In this document: positions 35,966-45,410 of the stretch, piece by piece | How positions within the stretch are numbered: the stretch's first letter is position 1 | Layout: each line of letters begins with the position of its first letter | NCBI GenBank assembly: GCA_016706595.1 | Contig: JADJJH010000003.1 | Span: 742,001 to 806,000 of the forward strand | Source of the DNA: Bacteroidota bacterium | Lineage (GTDB): Bacteria > Bacteroidota > Bacteroidia > Chitinophagales > Chitinophagaceae | DNA length: 64,000 bases | Direction of reading: 5' to 3' | Notes under the pieces: generated by a model | What the model saw: the letters and a program-made list of their open reading frames with translations, nothing else | Databases searched by the model: none | What the model was told of the DNA's origin: nothing | Made by a program: the position numbers and the translations under genes

Positions 35966-38029
35966 TTATTTACGCGACAAAGGGTTTTCGATATTTGCCG
36001 AATTGTCAAAATTCCCAATATCAAAAATTGAATAGGCTAAACTCATGCTACTTTGTTTATCGGCTGCTACCATTTGCTCGGTAACAACGTACTTGTTTTT
36101 ATATTTCGTACTATATTTTATTACCGGAAGATTCGCTTTATTCTCAAATTGGATATATACATCTATCGATTGTTCGGTGGAAGATTTTGTCCAGTTAATA
36201 TTGATATTTTGTAATGATTCAATGAGTTTCTTTTGTGATGCATTATTTGCGTTGGTATGTAAACGCATGGGCATTTGAATACTCGAAAAAGGAATGAGTT
36301 GAGGGTAATTCACATACAATGAAAAAAGTAATTCGTTATGAGAATCTTTATCTTCAATCTCACGTTTGCAAGTATACATGGCTTCTATAGTTCGAGCATA
36401 AAACAATTTTTCATTAGGATGTTGTTGAGCTTCTTGCAGAATTTCGTTGAGATAGGAGAGTGCTTCTTGATACTTTTCTTGCTTGATTAAAAGTTTTGCG
36501 GTAAATAATTTATAATATCGTTTTACATTCACTCGCTTATCATGGATAATTTCTTTTTTAAATTTATCAATAAAATACTGCGAACTGAAGTCTTCTATTA
36601 ATTGATAAATTTCATCAAAGGAAACTGTGCTCTCGGTTGAAAAGATTTTATAAATCACGCGATCTCTTTCAGGATTTTGTGCAAACTGATTGACGATTAA
36701 AAGTTGTAAGCCATACTTTTCGAGATGGAGTTTGGCCAACCTGCTAATATCAGTTGGCGAATACCACCAATTTTTATTCGCAAATTTGATAGCTTCAATT
36801 TCTTTCTTTTTTATAATTAAATTCATTAATCCGCTGGTAAAATCATAATGACTTTGACCTAAGGTTGTACCAATATGAATTTCTTTAAAAGCGGCGGCTC
36901 TGTTAGCATATCGCTTAGCAATGGCAATCTGTCCATCGTATATTAATTCTCTGCTAAGTGCCAAATTATACCAACCAAACCCAGGAGTTGATCCATTGGC
37001 CATGATCAACTTATTGATTTCATCCATGCCTGCTTTATTATGGCCTTTATATTGGTTGATAATGGATAAGTAATAGTAGGATTCATTTAATCGTTTATCG
37101 CCGGCATCTTCATTTTTTGATAGGTTATAATATTTTTCAGCCATGTCAAAATCGGCTTGGATGGCGCAAAAAGTGGCAAAATTATTTAATGGAAAGAATT
37201 GAGTTTCCTTTAATTTATTATAATAGTAAGCGCCCGATTTAATATTTAATTGATAAGTATATAAAATGGATTTGTAATGCCAAACGGCAGCCGTCTTATT
37301 TTTTTCAAGTGATGAACCAAAAAAATCTTTATTCAGAATAGCATCACGTTTTACTTTTACGGCAGCACTGTCGATTAACTTCAATGCAAATTTTTCATTT
37401 TCATCGATACTGGTTTTTAGAAATCTATATTTCTTGCTAGTGTAAAATCGATTTCGATGCACTGTCCAACCTAAATAATTATAGGCATCCATATAAAACT
37501 CATCTTGCATATCAAGCTTCACACATTTTTGAAGTAATTGCCAAACTTTTGCGGGTTCTTCGGTATTGCTATAACATTGCATCAAGGCATACGAAGTATA
37601 ATCCCAATCGCGATGATAATTAATTACTTTCAAATACGTAAACACATCATTGGTTCGCGTTTTTAATTCTTTAGCAAAATCTTTTTGAAGTAATGCTAAG
37701 GCTTTTTCAAGTTGTGTAGCGGCCGATTTATAACCCAGATAATCTGCTGCATGTTGATATTTATAAGTGCCTTCTAGCATCCAGCCAACATAATAGGTAC
37801 TATCGATTCGTTTAAACTCACGTCCACGAGGCAATGCATCTTTGCTAGTATAGGTTATGCCAATTCGTTTCGCATCAATTTCATACCGTTTGGCTTGAAT
37901 GGATTGGGCTTGGATTTGTATTACATTACAAAAAAATAGTGATAAACTTAAGCAAGCAGTAAGTTTCAAATTACTTATTGATTGGAATAAAAAATTCTTG
38001 AAATTAATTTGCGAATAGTTTGTATTCAT
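35966..38029 (-). CDS. uncharacterised exported TPR-like helical protein
   Basis: This 687-residue protein has a long N-terminal signal region ending near NVIQIQAQS (residue 42). The body is almost entirely helical, with TPR-like pairs (for example AADYLGYKSAATQLEKALALL near residue 95, FDMAEKYYNLSKNEDAGDKR near 300, and KLLIKQEKYQEALSYLNEIL near 515). The last ~60 residues are beta-like (NKYVVTEQMVAADKQ). I recognise no named family. It is likely periplasmic or attached to the outer membrane. It has its own -7 element (38044-38051) and is convergent with rpoD. Confidence 0.6.
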   Translation of the reverse strand: MNTNYSQINFKNFLFQSISNLKLTACLSLSLFFCNVIQIQAQSIQAKRYEIDAKRIGITYTSKDALPRGREFKRIDSTYYVGWMLEGTYKYQHAADYLGYKSAATQLEKALALLQKDFAKELKTRTNDVFTYLKVINYHRDWDYTSYALMQCYSNTEEPAKVWQLLQKCVKLDMQDEFYMDAYNYLGWTVHRNRFYTSKKYRFLKTSIDENEKFALKLIDSAAVKVKRDAILNKDFFGSSLEKNKTAAVWHYKSILYTYQLNIKSGAYYYNKLKETQFFPLNNFATFCAIQADFDMAEKYYNLSKNEDAGDKRLNESYYYLSIINQYKGHNKAGMDEINKLIMANGSTPGFGWYNLALSRELIYDGQIAIAKRYANRAAAFKEIHIGTTLGQSHYDFTSGLMNLIIKKKEIEAIKFANKNWWYSPTDISRLAKLHLEKYGLQLLIVNQFAQNPERDRVIYKIFSTESTVSFDEIYQLIEDFSSQYFIDKFKKEIIHDKRVNVKRYYKLFTAKLLIKQEKYQEALSYLNEILQEAQQHPNEKLFYARTIEAMYTCKREIEDKDSHNELLFSLYVNYPQLIPFSSIQMPMRLHTNANNASQKKLIESLQNININWTKSSTEQSIDVYIQFENKANLPVIKYSTKYKNKYVVTEQMVAADKQSSMSLAYSIFDIGNFDNSANIENPLSRK

Positions 38030-38043
38030 GAATTTGAAGTAAC

Positions 38044-38051
38044 CAAAGATA
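38044..38051 (-). promoter_or_regulatory. TAnnTTTG -7 element for the 687-residue TPR-like gene
   Basis: The minus strand reads TATCTTTG, a perfect match, 14 bp upstream of the start at 38029. Confidence 0.6.
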
Positions 38052-38283
38052 GTGTTGATTTTAGATTATTCTAAAAGCAACATGCTTACAATCGTTAAGG
38101 TTATTCTAAGAATTAAGTTACTGCCTATATTTTTTACCGCACAGGCGCGAAGAAATTATCAAGGATGTGTTTTAAGAAAACTGAGAAATGCTACCAAGTT
38201 GTTGGATGGTGGTTGAAAGTACCCTTGGCACTTTTCGGATGCTTAAAAACTTGAATCTACTTCCTACTGCAAGTATTCCTTTT

Positions 38284-40545
38284 TTAATTCATAATGCGAA
38301 GCTTTGCATAATTCAGCATGATCTTTTTTTGTCCCATGGTGCCAAAATCTATGGTAGCTACTTTATTAGCAATGGCACCTTCTAAGGTAACAATGGTGCC
38401 AATGCCAAATCGTTGATGTTCGACCTGCATGCCCGCTTGCATTTTGCCGGGCTCATCGGCTATAAAATCAGAAGAAGGTACATAATTGCTTGCGGGCTTT
38501 GATGGTATTTTCTTTTGCTGAACAGTATCGTTTTTCGTTTTATTTGATGTAAAAGTGGTGGTTTTAAATGCAGCTTTTTTGGCTAAAGATGCATCTACTA
38601 AATGGGTAGGCAGTTCTTCAATGAATCTGCTTGGGTCGTTTGAAATCAGACTTCCAAAACGATATCGATTATTAGCATAGCTAATCCATACATTTTCACG
38701 CGCACGGGTTATGGCAACATAAAATAATCTACGTTCTTCTTCCAGATCGGCTCTATCATACATGCTCATACTACTTGGAAAAATATTTTCTTCCATACCC
38801 ACAACAAATACATTCGGAAATTCTAATCCTTTAGAAGCATGAACGGTCATGAGTTTCACACAATCTTGTTCTTCATCGGCATTCTGGTCGGCGTCGGTTA
38901 ATAAAGTAATTTGCTGTAAGTAGGTGCCCAAAGGTTTATCCGTTAATTCGCCTTCCTCATCGGGCGTTTCGGTATATTCTTTAATTGAATTTAATAACTC
39001 CTGAATATTTTCGTACTTCGCTAAGCCTTCGATGGTTTTATCTGAATTCAAATCTTTTAACACACCAAATTGCTTACCTATTTCCATCGCAATTTCATAC
39101 GCATTCTTTTTTTCGGCAATGGATTGAAAGTGCTTTACCGCAGTTACAAAATCATGAATGGTACTGAGTGTACTGCCTTTTATACCAATACTAGCCGCCT
39201 CCGAAAGCATTTCGAAAAAGCTTTTATTTTGTTCTTGTGCAGCCAACGAAATTTTATTGAGTGAGGTCTGACCGATGCCTCTTGCCGGATAATTAATAAT
39301 CCGCTTCATGCTCTCTTCGTCTTGTGAATTTACGATAATGCGTAGATAAGCTACATAATCTTTAATTTCTTTTCGATGATAAAAAGACATGCCACCATAA
39401 ATTCGGTAGAGAATACCTAGGCGACGAAGTGATTCTTCAAACGCACGACTTTGCGCATTGGTTCTATATAAAATTACAAAATCTTTATTACTGAAATGGT
39501 TACGAAGTTTTTGCTCCATAATGGCATCGGCTACAAATTTGCCTTCATCATTATCGGTAAATGAGCACACCAATTTTATTTTTTCACCTGATTCTTTATC
39601 GGTCCATAATTCTTTTTTAATTTGATTTTCATTTTTAGAAATCACTTCATTCGCCGCGTTTAAAATGGTACCGGTACTACGATAATTTTGTTCGAGTTTA
39701 ATGATTTTTACATCTTCATAATCTTTCTGAAACTGAAATATATTTTCCATGCTGGCACCTCGAAACGAATAGATACTTTGTGCATCATCACCCACCACAC
39801 AAATATTTTCGTGCATGGCGCTTAACAACTTTACAATATGATATTGTGCTAAGTTGGTATCTTGGTACTCATCAATCATTACATACTGAAACTTATGCTG
39901 GTATTTCGATAACACTTCAGGGAAGTTGGTCAATAATATATAAGTGTTCACTAATAAATCATCAAAATCCATGGCGCCATTTTTAAAACATCGTTTGCTG
40001 TAGGTTTCAAAAATTTCACCTATTTGCGGTCTATTGCTTCTGGCATCTTCTTGTTGAATGTTATGGTCTTCTTTGTATTCTTTATAAGTATATAAATTAT
40101 TTTTTGCACTTGAAATACGGTTATAAACATACGATGCTTTATATACTTTATCGTCGAGGTTACGTTCTTTGACAATACTTTTGATTAAACTCTTTGCATC
40201 TTCGGTATCATAAATGGTAAAATTTGAAGGATAGCCCATTCGTTCGGCTTCAACTCGTAATACTCTTGCAAACACCGAGTGAAAGGTGCCGATATATAAA
40301 TTGCGTGCTTCGCTATTTCCTAAAATACTTTCAATTCTCTCTTTCATTTCACGAGCGGCCTTATTCGTAAACGTGAGTGCTAAAATTCTGAATGAATCAA
40401 TACCACCCTGAATTAAGTGGGCAATACGTGTCGTCAATACTTTTGTTTTTCCGGAACCTGCGCCGGCAACAATCATTAAGGGGCCCTCAGTATAAAGAAC
40501 AGCTTCTTTTTGTTGCTCGTTTAACGTGGCTAAATAATCATGCAT
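38284..40545 (-). CDS. pcrA: UvrD/PcrA-type ATP-dependent DNA helicase
   Basis: This 753-residue superfamily 1A 3'-5' helicase has Walker A IVAGAGSGKTKVLT (motif I), ALTFTNKAAREMKER (Ia), MIDEYQDTNLAQYHI (II), VVGDDAQSIYSFRGA (III), KLEQNYRST (IV), VKLMTVHASKGLEFPNVFVVG (V) and LFYVAITRAR (VI). The C-terminus has the Tudor-like QVEHQRFGIGTIVTLEG found in PcrA, which binds RNA polymerase. It acts in nucleotide excision repair, replication restart and conflict removal. The start is ATG 40545, three codons inside the longer frame, because a TATATTTG element ends 6 bp before it. The symbol could equally be uvrD. Confidence 0.93.
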   Translation of the reverse strand: MHDYLATLNEQQKEAVLYTEGPLMIVAGAGSGKTKVLTTRIAHLIQGGIDSFRILALTFTNKAAREMKERIESILGNSEARNLYIGTFHSVFARVLRVEAERMGYPSNFTIYDTEDAKSLIKSIVKERNLDDKVYKASYVYNRISSAKNNLYTYKEYKEDHNIQQEDARSNRPQIGEIFETYSKRCFKNGAMDFDDLLVNTYILLTNFPEVLSKYQHKFQYVMIDEYQDTNLAQYHIVKLLSAMHENICVVGDDAQSIYSFRGASMENIFQFQKDYEDVKIIKLEQNYRSTGTILNAANEVISKNENQIKKELWTDKESGEKIKLVCSFTDNDEGKFVADAIMEQKLRNHFSNKDFVILYRTNAQSRAFEESLRRLGILYRIYGGMSFYHRKEIKDYVAYLRIIVNSQDEESMKRIINYPARGIGQTSLNKISLAAQEQNKSFFEMLSEAASIGIKGSTLSTIHDFVTAVKHFQSIAEKKNAYEIAMEIGKQFGVLKDLNSDKTIEGLAKYENIQELLNSIKEYTETPDEEGELTDKPLGTYLQQITLLTDADQNADEEQDCVKLMTVHASKGLEFPNVFVVGMEENIFPSSMSMYDRADLEEERRLFYVAITRARENVWISYANNRYRFGSLISNDPSRFIEELPTHLVDASLAKKAAFKTTTFTSNKTKNDTVQQKKIPSKPASNYVPSSDFIADEPGKMQAGMQVEHQRFGIGTIVTLEGAIANKVATIDFGTMGQKKIMLNYAKLRIMN

Positions 40546-40551
40546 ACGCAA

Positions 40552-40559
40552 CAAATATA
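40552..40559 (-). promoter_or_regulatory. TAnnTTTG -7 element for pcrA
   Basis: The minus strand reads TATATTTG, a perfect match, with only 6 bp to the start codon, suggesting a leaderless transcript. The rest of the 411-bp gap to 40956 shows nothing else I can name. Confidence 0.65.
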
Positions 40560-40933
40560 GGGAAATTACTTTCGGATGATTTTAATTTGAACTATGTTTT
40601 GGATTTGATTTATACACATTCGGGATTTCATTTCTTAATATTTCATTTCAACGTTTAACGGTTTTTAATGAAGACTTGCAAATGCTTTTTTGAATCAGTA
40701 AGCAATTTGGTGGAGAGGGGTTGAGTAGCCCTAAACTATTTTGGCACGATAATTGGAGTTGGAATTCATACCTCAATAAAATTCTAAAGAATCCGGAAAT
40801 CTTGCCATTTCTTGTTTGTGATAGATTGTTTTTCAGGTGAATAAAAATTGTTTGTAGTGTTTCAATAGTAACCATTTGTCGAAAGCAAATGGTTTTATTG
40901 ATATAGGGGCTTCCCATTCAGGACAATATCTTC

Positions 40934-40941
40934 TATATTTG
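40934..40941 (+). promoter_or_regulatory. TAnnTTTG -7 element for the hexosaminidase gene
   Basis: TATATTTG, a perfect match, 15 bp upstream of ATG 40957. Confidence 0.65.
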
Positions 40942-40956
40942 AACCAAACTCTTCAA

Positions 40957-43205
40957 ATGAAATTCATCTTTTTTGCGTTGTTGATTTTGTTTTCATCAAC
41001 CATAAGTAATTCACAGAATCTTATTCCAATGCCGGCTATCCAAACTGAAAGTGAATATAGCGGAGCCATTGATTTTAAATATGTAAATATCAGTAGCTTT
41101 TTATTGCAAGATGAATTAGCGGTGTTTAATGAATATGCATCAAAACTTGGTAACCATACCTTGACGGAAAGCATAGCAGAGAGTCAAACCGTGTATTTGG
41201 TTTTAGATCAATCGATACACGATGAATCTTATTTCATGAAAAAAAAACCAGGGCAAAATCTTGAAATCCGAGGAAGTGAAGCCGGTATATTTAATGGCTT
41301 AATGACCTTGCTTCAATATACTTTTGAGCAACAAGAAGAACCCAAGAATAGTATACAAAATATGCATGATTATCCAGCCTATACATGGCGTGGTATGCAT
41401 TTAGATGTGAGCCGGCATTTTTTTGATAAAGCATTCGTAAAAAAATATATCGACATGTTAGCACTTCATAAAATGAATGTTTTTCATTGGCATTTAACTG
41501 ATGATCAGGGCTGGCGAATTGAAATTAAAAAGTATCCCTTGCTTACTGAAATTGGAAGTAAAAGAAAGGAAACGATGGTAGCAAAGAACTTCGATCCTTA
41601 TGTGGGTGATGGTTTTCCGGTTGAAGGGTTTTATACGCAAGAAGATGTAAAGGAAATAGTTGAATATGCTTCACTTCGACATATTACCGTCATTCCTGAA
41701 ATTGAAATGCCTGGTCATGCACAAGCAGCTTTAGCAGCGTATCCTCAATATAGTTGCAGAAAGTCAAAGCTTGAGGTACTTACCATATGGGGCGAGGGGA
41801 CAGATGTATTTTGCACGAATGATAGTGTATTGGTGTTTTTACAAGATATTTTAGATGAAGTGATGGCATTATTTCCTTCAAAATATATCCATATTGGTGG
41901 AGATGAAGTTTCGAAGACCCGATGGAAAGCTTGTGATGATTGTCAACTTCGAATAAAAAAAAATAATCTTAAGAATGAAGAAGAATTGCAAAGCTATTTC
42001 ATCCGCAAAATGGATACTTACCTCACTTCAAAAGGAAGAAATATGATAGGGTGGGATGAAATTTTAGAAGGCGGATTAGCGCCTAATGCCATGGTGATGA
42101 GTTGGCGAGGTGAGGAAGGTGGAATAGCCGCAGCGAAACAAAAACACCAAGTAATTATGTCGCCGGGTTCGCATTGTTATTTTGATCATTATCAAGGGAA
42201 TGTAAAATCGGAACCATTGGCTATAGGTGGATTTACACCTATCGAAAAAGTATATGCTTATCAGCCTACACCCGCTTCATTGAGTGCCGATGAAAGGAAA
42301 TATATTTTAGGTGCACAGGCAAATGTCTGGACCGAATATATTGGCAGCGAAGAACATGTTGAGTATATGGCATTGCCACGATTATGTGCCTTAAGTGAAG
42401 TTTTATGGACAGGCGAAAATCGAGGCACGTATGAAGATTTTAAAGAAAGGTTACACCATCATTTTAATTATTTAGATGCGTTTGGATTTCATTATGCAAG
42501 ATCAATTTTTGACGTATTGCCAAAGAAGGAAATGAAAAATGGAGAATTGACTATCGCTTTAAGTTCGACCTATGATAAAGGTGAAATAAAATATTGGTTC
42601 GAAGACGAGGTTATGAAGATGAAAAAAACGTATAAAGGAAAACCGATTTCAATAAAATCAAGCAGTTCGTTACGTGCCCAATATTTTGAGAACAATATAC
42701 CCATGGGGAATATTATGAAAGAAGATTTTGTATTGCATAAAGCGGTGGGTAAGCACATAAAATCGAGCATAGACCCGAATACTAAGTATCCAGGTGATAT
42801 TTCGGTACTTACAGATGCAAGGGCGGCTTTGCCACCGCGTGTAGCAGGGGAGTGGTTAGCCTGGAGTGGTGAAAACCCGAGATACTCATTGATTTAGGCA
42901 CATCAGAATTAGTCAATACTATTTCGATGTATAGTTTACGGGAACAAATTTATTGGATTTATTTGCCTAAAGCCATTGACATATTGGGTAGCGAAAATGG
43001 AAAAGATTATCATCCACTTACCTCAGTACAACATGCCGAAATAGAATCAATCTTTGCAAAAGATAAAATGATACATCTTACTTTGCAAAATGCAACGGCA
43101 AGATATCTAAAAATAAAATTTACTTGTGCTGATGAAATTGCCAAAGAGAAACCTGGCGCAGGAAATAAGCCTTGGTTGTTTTTAAGTGAGATAGTAGTTG
43201 ATTAA
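40957..43205 (+). CDS. beta-N-acetylhexosaminidase, GH20 (one apparent frameshift)
   Basis: This exported glycosidase removes terminal N-acetylhexosamine, for example from chitin or glycoproteins. It has a signal peptide (MKFIFFALLILFSSTISNSQ), a GH20b N-terminal domain, and the GH20 barrel from WRGMHLDVSRHFF through MNVFHWHLTDDQGWRIEIK to the catalytic pair in YIHIGGDEVSK (about D316-E317). The frame stops at 42897, but adding one base in the ccc run at about 42881 continues as ENPEILIDLGTSELVNTISM and on to 43205, giving a C-terminal discoidin-like sugar-binding domain with WIYLPKAIDILGSENGKDY. The start is chosen for the signal peptide. Confidence 0.92.
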
Positions 43206-43327
43206 AGGCGATTCTAAAAACCCCTGATACTGCGTTATGCAAATTTTCCAACCACTTTATTGACGAAAGTCAACGCAGCGTTTGGAAAATTCGCATGCCT
43301 TGTCTGAGGGATTTTTTGAATCACCTT
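43205..43327 (+). repeat. long imperfect inverted repeat at the hexosaminidase stop codon
   Basis: The left arm (43205-43251, starting aaggcgattctaaaaaccc) pairs with the right arm (43282-43327, ending ttttttgaatcacctt) over about 46 bp with roughly 10 mismatches. The loop contains tgacgaaagtcaacgc. It starts at the last base of the TAA stop codon. A diverged copy follows the ridA gene at 26119. Confidence 0.75.
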
Positions 43328-43475
43328 GAATTTATCTTGATTTAAATATGTTACTTAGAAATTAGGATTGAGAATTCATTTAATAATAAAAGTAAAAATT
43401 TCTGTGTGCTCTCTATGATAAAAAATATTGAAGGAAAGGTAAGTTATAAATTGTAGATTGGTTTTTCCTATTCTT

Positions 43476-44522
43476 CTATATTTCAATTTCTTTATAGTTT
43501 AAATCACTAAACTTTGTTTTCTTACGTGCAAAATATTGCCATACAATACTTTTTGGATACACGGCTTTTAAATTAGGATGCGTAATATGTTTTTGCGCTT
43601 CTTTTCTTTTCTTAATCCATTTACCAAGACTTCCATAAAAACTGCCATGTGCTTTTAATATCGATTTTATCTCGGCAAAATTACCGTGAAGCAAAGCCCT
43701 GAATCCGCTAATGCCATCCAATATCAATCGAAGTGGAAATAACCAGATAAGTTTTGAAGCCGGTAAGTTTTTGAGTAGAAGAACTAAGCTATTTCTGTAG
43801 TTGTAAAAAATCTTTTGTGGACTTCCATAACTAATTACGCTACCGCCAATATGATATACTGTGCTGGCTCCACAATAGGCAATTCGATAGCCTGCATTTT
43901 TCATTCGCCAGCATAAATCTATTTCTTCCATGTGGGCATATAAATCAAAATCTAATCCGCCCAATTGATGGTACACATCTGCGCGAGTGAAAAAGCATCC
44001 ACCACTTGCCCAAAATGTTTCGATAGTATTATCGTATTGGTTGTGATCTTCTTCGATGGTAAAAAATATTCTCCCTCTGCAAAATAAATAACCCCATTTA
44101 TCAATAAAGCCACCACCAGCTCCTGCATATTCGAACTTCGTTTTTTCTTTATAGTATTTTATTTTGGGTTGACACGCAGCAATATCATTATGTTGTTCCA
44201 TTAAGGAATGTAATGGTTGAAACCAATTGCTTGTTATTTCAAAATCGGCACTCAATAATACATAATATTTAGCCTTGAGTTGCTTGAGTCCTTCATAATA
44301 TCCATTGGCAAAACCTTTATTAATGGGAAGGCGAATAATTTTAACTTCAGGAAAATTTTCAGCAACAAATTTAGCAGTGTCATTTGTAGAGGCATTATCA
44401 ATGAGAACAACATCGTAGTTGCCTCTTGATTCTTCGATGAGTTGCGGGAAGAAAAGTTCATGTAAATGCTTGCCATTGTAGCTGAGCACCACAATTGCGG
44501 TATCAAATTGGCAATCAATCAT
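43476..44522 (-). CDS. family 2 glycosyltransferase (rhamnosyltransferase-like)
   Basis: This 348-residue GT-A enzyme has the N-terminal nucleotide-sugar fold (TAIVVLSYNG, VVLIDNASTNDTAKF), a DXD-like metal region around LLSADFEITSNW near residue 95, and the acceptor-side motif GGLDFDLYAHMEEIDLCWRMKNAGYR near residue 188, typical of WbbL-like rhamnosyltransferases. A short hydrophobic C-terminal region (KLIWLFPLRLILDGISGF) may sit on the membrane. Acceptor and sugar are unknown. It is 11 bp downstream of a small membrane-protein gene and shares its promoter. Confidence 0.88.
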   Translation of the reverse strand: MIDCQFDTAIVVLSYNGKHLHELFFPQLIEESRGNYDVVLIDNASTNDTAKFVAENFPEVKIIRLPINKGFANGYYEGLKQLKAKYYVLLSADFEITSNWFQPLHSLMEQHNDIAACQPKIKYYKEKTKFEYAGAGGGFIDKWGYLFCRGRIFFTIEEDHNQYDNTIETFWASGGCFFTRADVYHQLGGLDFDLYAHMEEIDLCWRMKNAGYRIAYCGASTVYHIGGSVISYGSPQKIFYNYRNSLVLLLKNLPASKLIWLFPLRLILDGISGFRALLHGNFAEIKSILKAHGSFYGSLGKWIKKRKEAQKHITHPNLKAVYPKSIVWQYFARKKTKFSDLNYKEIEI

Positions 44523-44533
44523 GCCTATTTATA

Positions 44534-44743
44534 TTATTTATACTTGGGCGTATATTGAGTACTTTCAGGAACTTCAATTTTTTCGGTGCTTTTGAAAGAA
44601 CGAGTCCATAAACCATAATTACAACCTATGGCAAAAAGTAAAAATCCAAATAAACCAAGCAAAAACAAAAATCGTGATTTTGAAGGTTTATTATGTTCGA
44701 TATCAACAGGATTATCAACTAAGTTTAAATCATTCGTATCCAT
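44534..44743 (-). CDS. small single-pass membrane protein
   Basis: This 69-residue protein has a polar acidic N-terminus, one membrane segment (SRFLFLLGLFGFLLFAIGCN) and a polar tail ending QYTPKYK. I recognise no family. A perfect TACATTTG element lies 18 bp upstream, and the glycosyltransferase gene follows by 11 bp, supporting a real two-gene operon. Confidence 0.65.
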   Translation of the reverse strand: MDTNDLNLVDNPVDIEHNKPSKSRFLFLLGLFGFLLFAIGCNYGLWTRSFKSTEKIEVPESTQYTPKYK

Positions 44744-44761
44744 GACAAAATTTTATTGTCG

Positions 44762-44769
44762 CAAATGTA
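44762..44769 (-). promoter_or_regulatory. TAnnTTTG -7 element for the membrane protein - GT2 operon
   Basis: The minus strand reads TACATTTG, a perfect match, 18 bp upstream of the start at 44743. Confidence 0.6.
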
Positions 44770-44867
44770 ATCTGTAAAACGGGTTTATGCAAATTATATA
44801 ATATGATAAATTGAGGATGTGAATACTTAGTCAATTACTGCTTCCATTACAAACTCTAGATTATGAA

Positions 44868-45287
44868 TTAGGGGGCATCTATAAAATAAGGTTCGAGCAG
44901 CTTACGTAATCTTTCGGGCATAGGTACTCTTTTTTCGGTGAGTGGATTATAGAAGGTAAGGGTTACATCCGCTTTGTGAATTAAATCTCCTGCTTCATTA
45001 AAAATTTTGTGATGAAAGGTTATGAAGGGATGGGCTAATAATTCAAGTATAGTAGTCTCTACTTTTATTAATTCATCATATCGGGCAGGTTTTAAAAATT
45101 TGGCATTCATTTTTACTACCGGCATCACGGTGCCATCTTTTTCCATTTGGCTATAAGCATAACCCGAATCCCGAATCATTTCTGCGCGGGCAACTTCATA
45201 CATCAGGGCGTAATTTCCATAATATAAAAATCCCATCTGATCTACTTCTCCATAGCGTATTCTAATAAAAGCTTCGGTTTTTAGCAT
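44868..45287 (-). CDS. acyl-CoA thioesterase, hot-dog fold (4HBT)
   Basis: This 139-residue protein has the YbgC/4HBT pattern: IRIRYGEVDQMGFLYYGNYALMYEVARAEMIRDSG, with the aspartate in the catalytic DQMG position and YYGNY following, and the later FHHKIFNEAGDLIHKADVTLTFYN. Such enzymes hydrolyse acyl-CoA thioesters in the cytoplasm. I place the start at 45287 because TATATTTG (45293-45300) ends 5 bp upstream, making the longer frame impossible from this promoter. Confidence 0.88.
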   Translation of the reverse strand: MLKTEAFIRIRYGEVDQMGFLYYGNYALMYEVARAEMIRDSGYAYSQMEKDGTVMPVVKMNAKFLKPARYDELIKVETTILELLAHPFITFHHKIFNEAGDLIHKADVTLTFYNPLTEKRVPMPERLRKLLEPYFIDAP

Positions 45288-45292
45288 AGCGG

Positions 45293-45300
45293 CAAATATA
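45293..45300 (-). promoter_or_regulatory. TAnnTTTG -7 element for the thioesterase gene
   Basis: The minus strand reads TATATTTG, then 5 bases, then ATG. Consistent with a leaderless mRNA. Confidence 0.65.
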
Positions 45301-45410
45301 GTAGACAAATCCAAAAACCATTCGATTCTATTTTTGCTACTTTTGCCATTCGATTAAATTTTTTTTATCATTTTATTAAGATTTTCTATATTTACTCAAA
45401 ACTACTATTC

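Noticed and set aside
42927..43205. separate small gene after the hexosaminidase
   Set aside because: It is the frameshifted C-terminal discoidin-like domain of the same enzyme; one base at about 42881 joins them.
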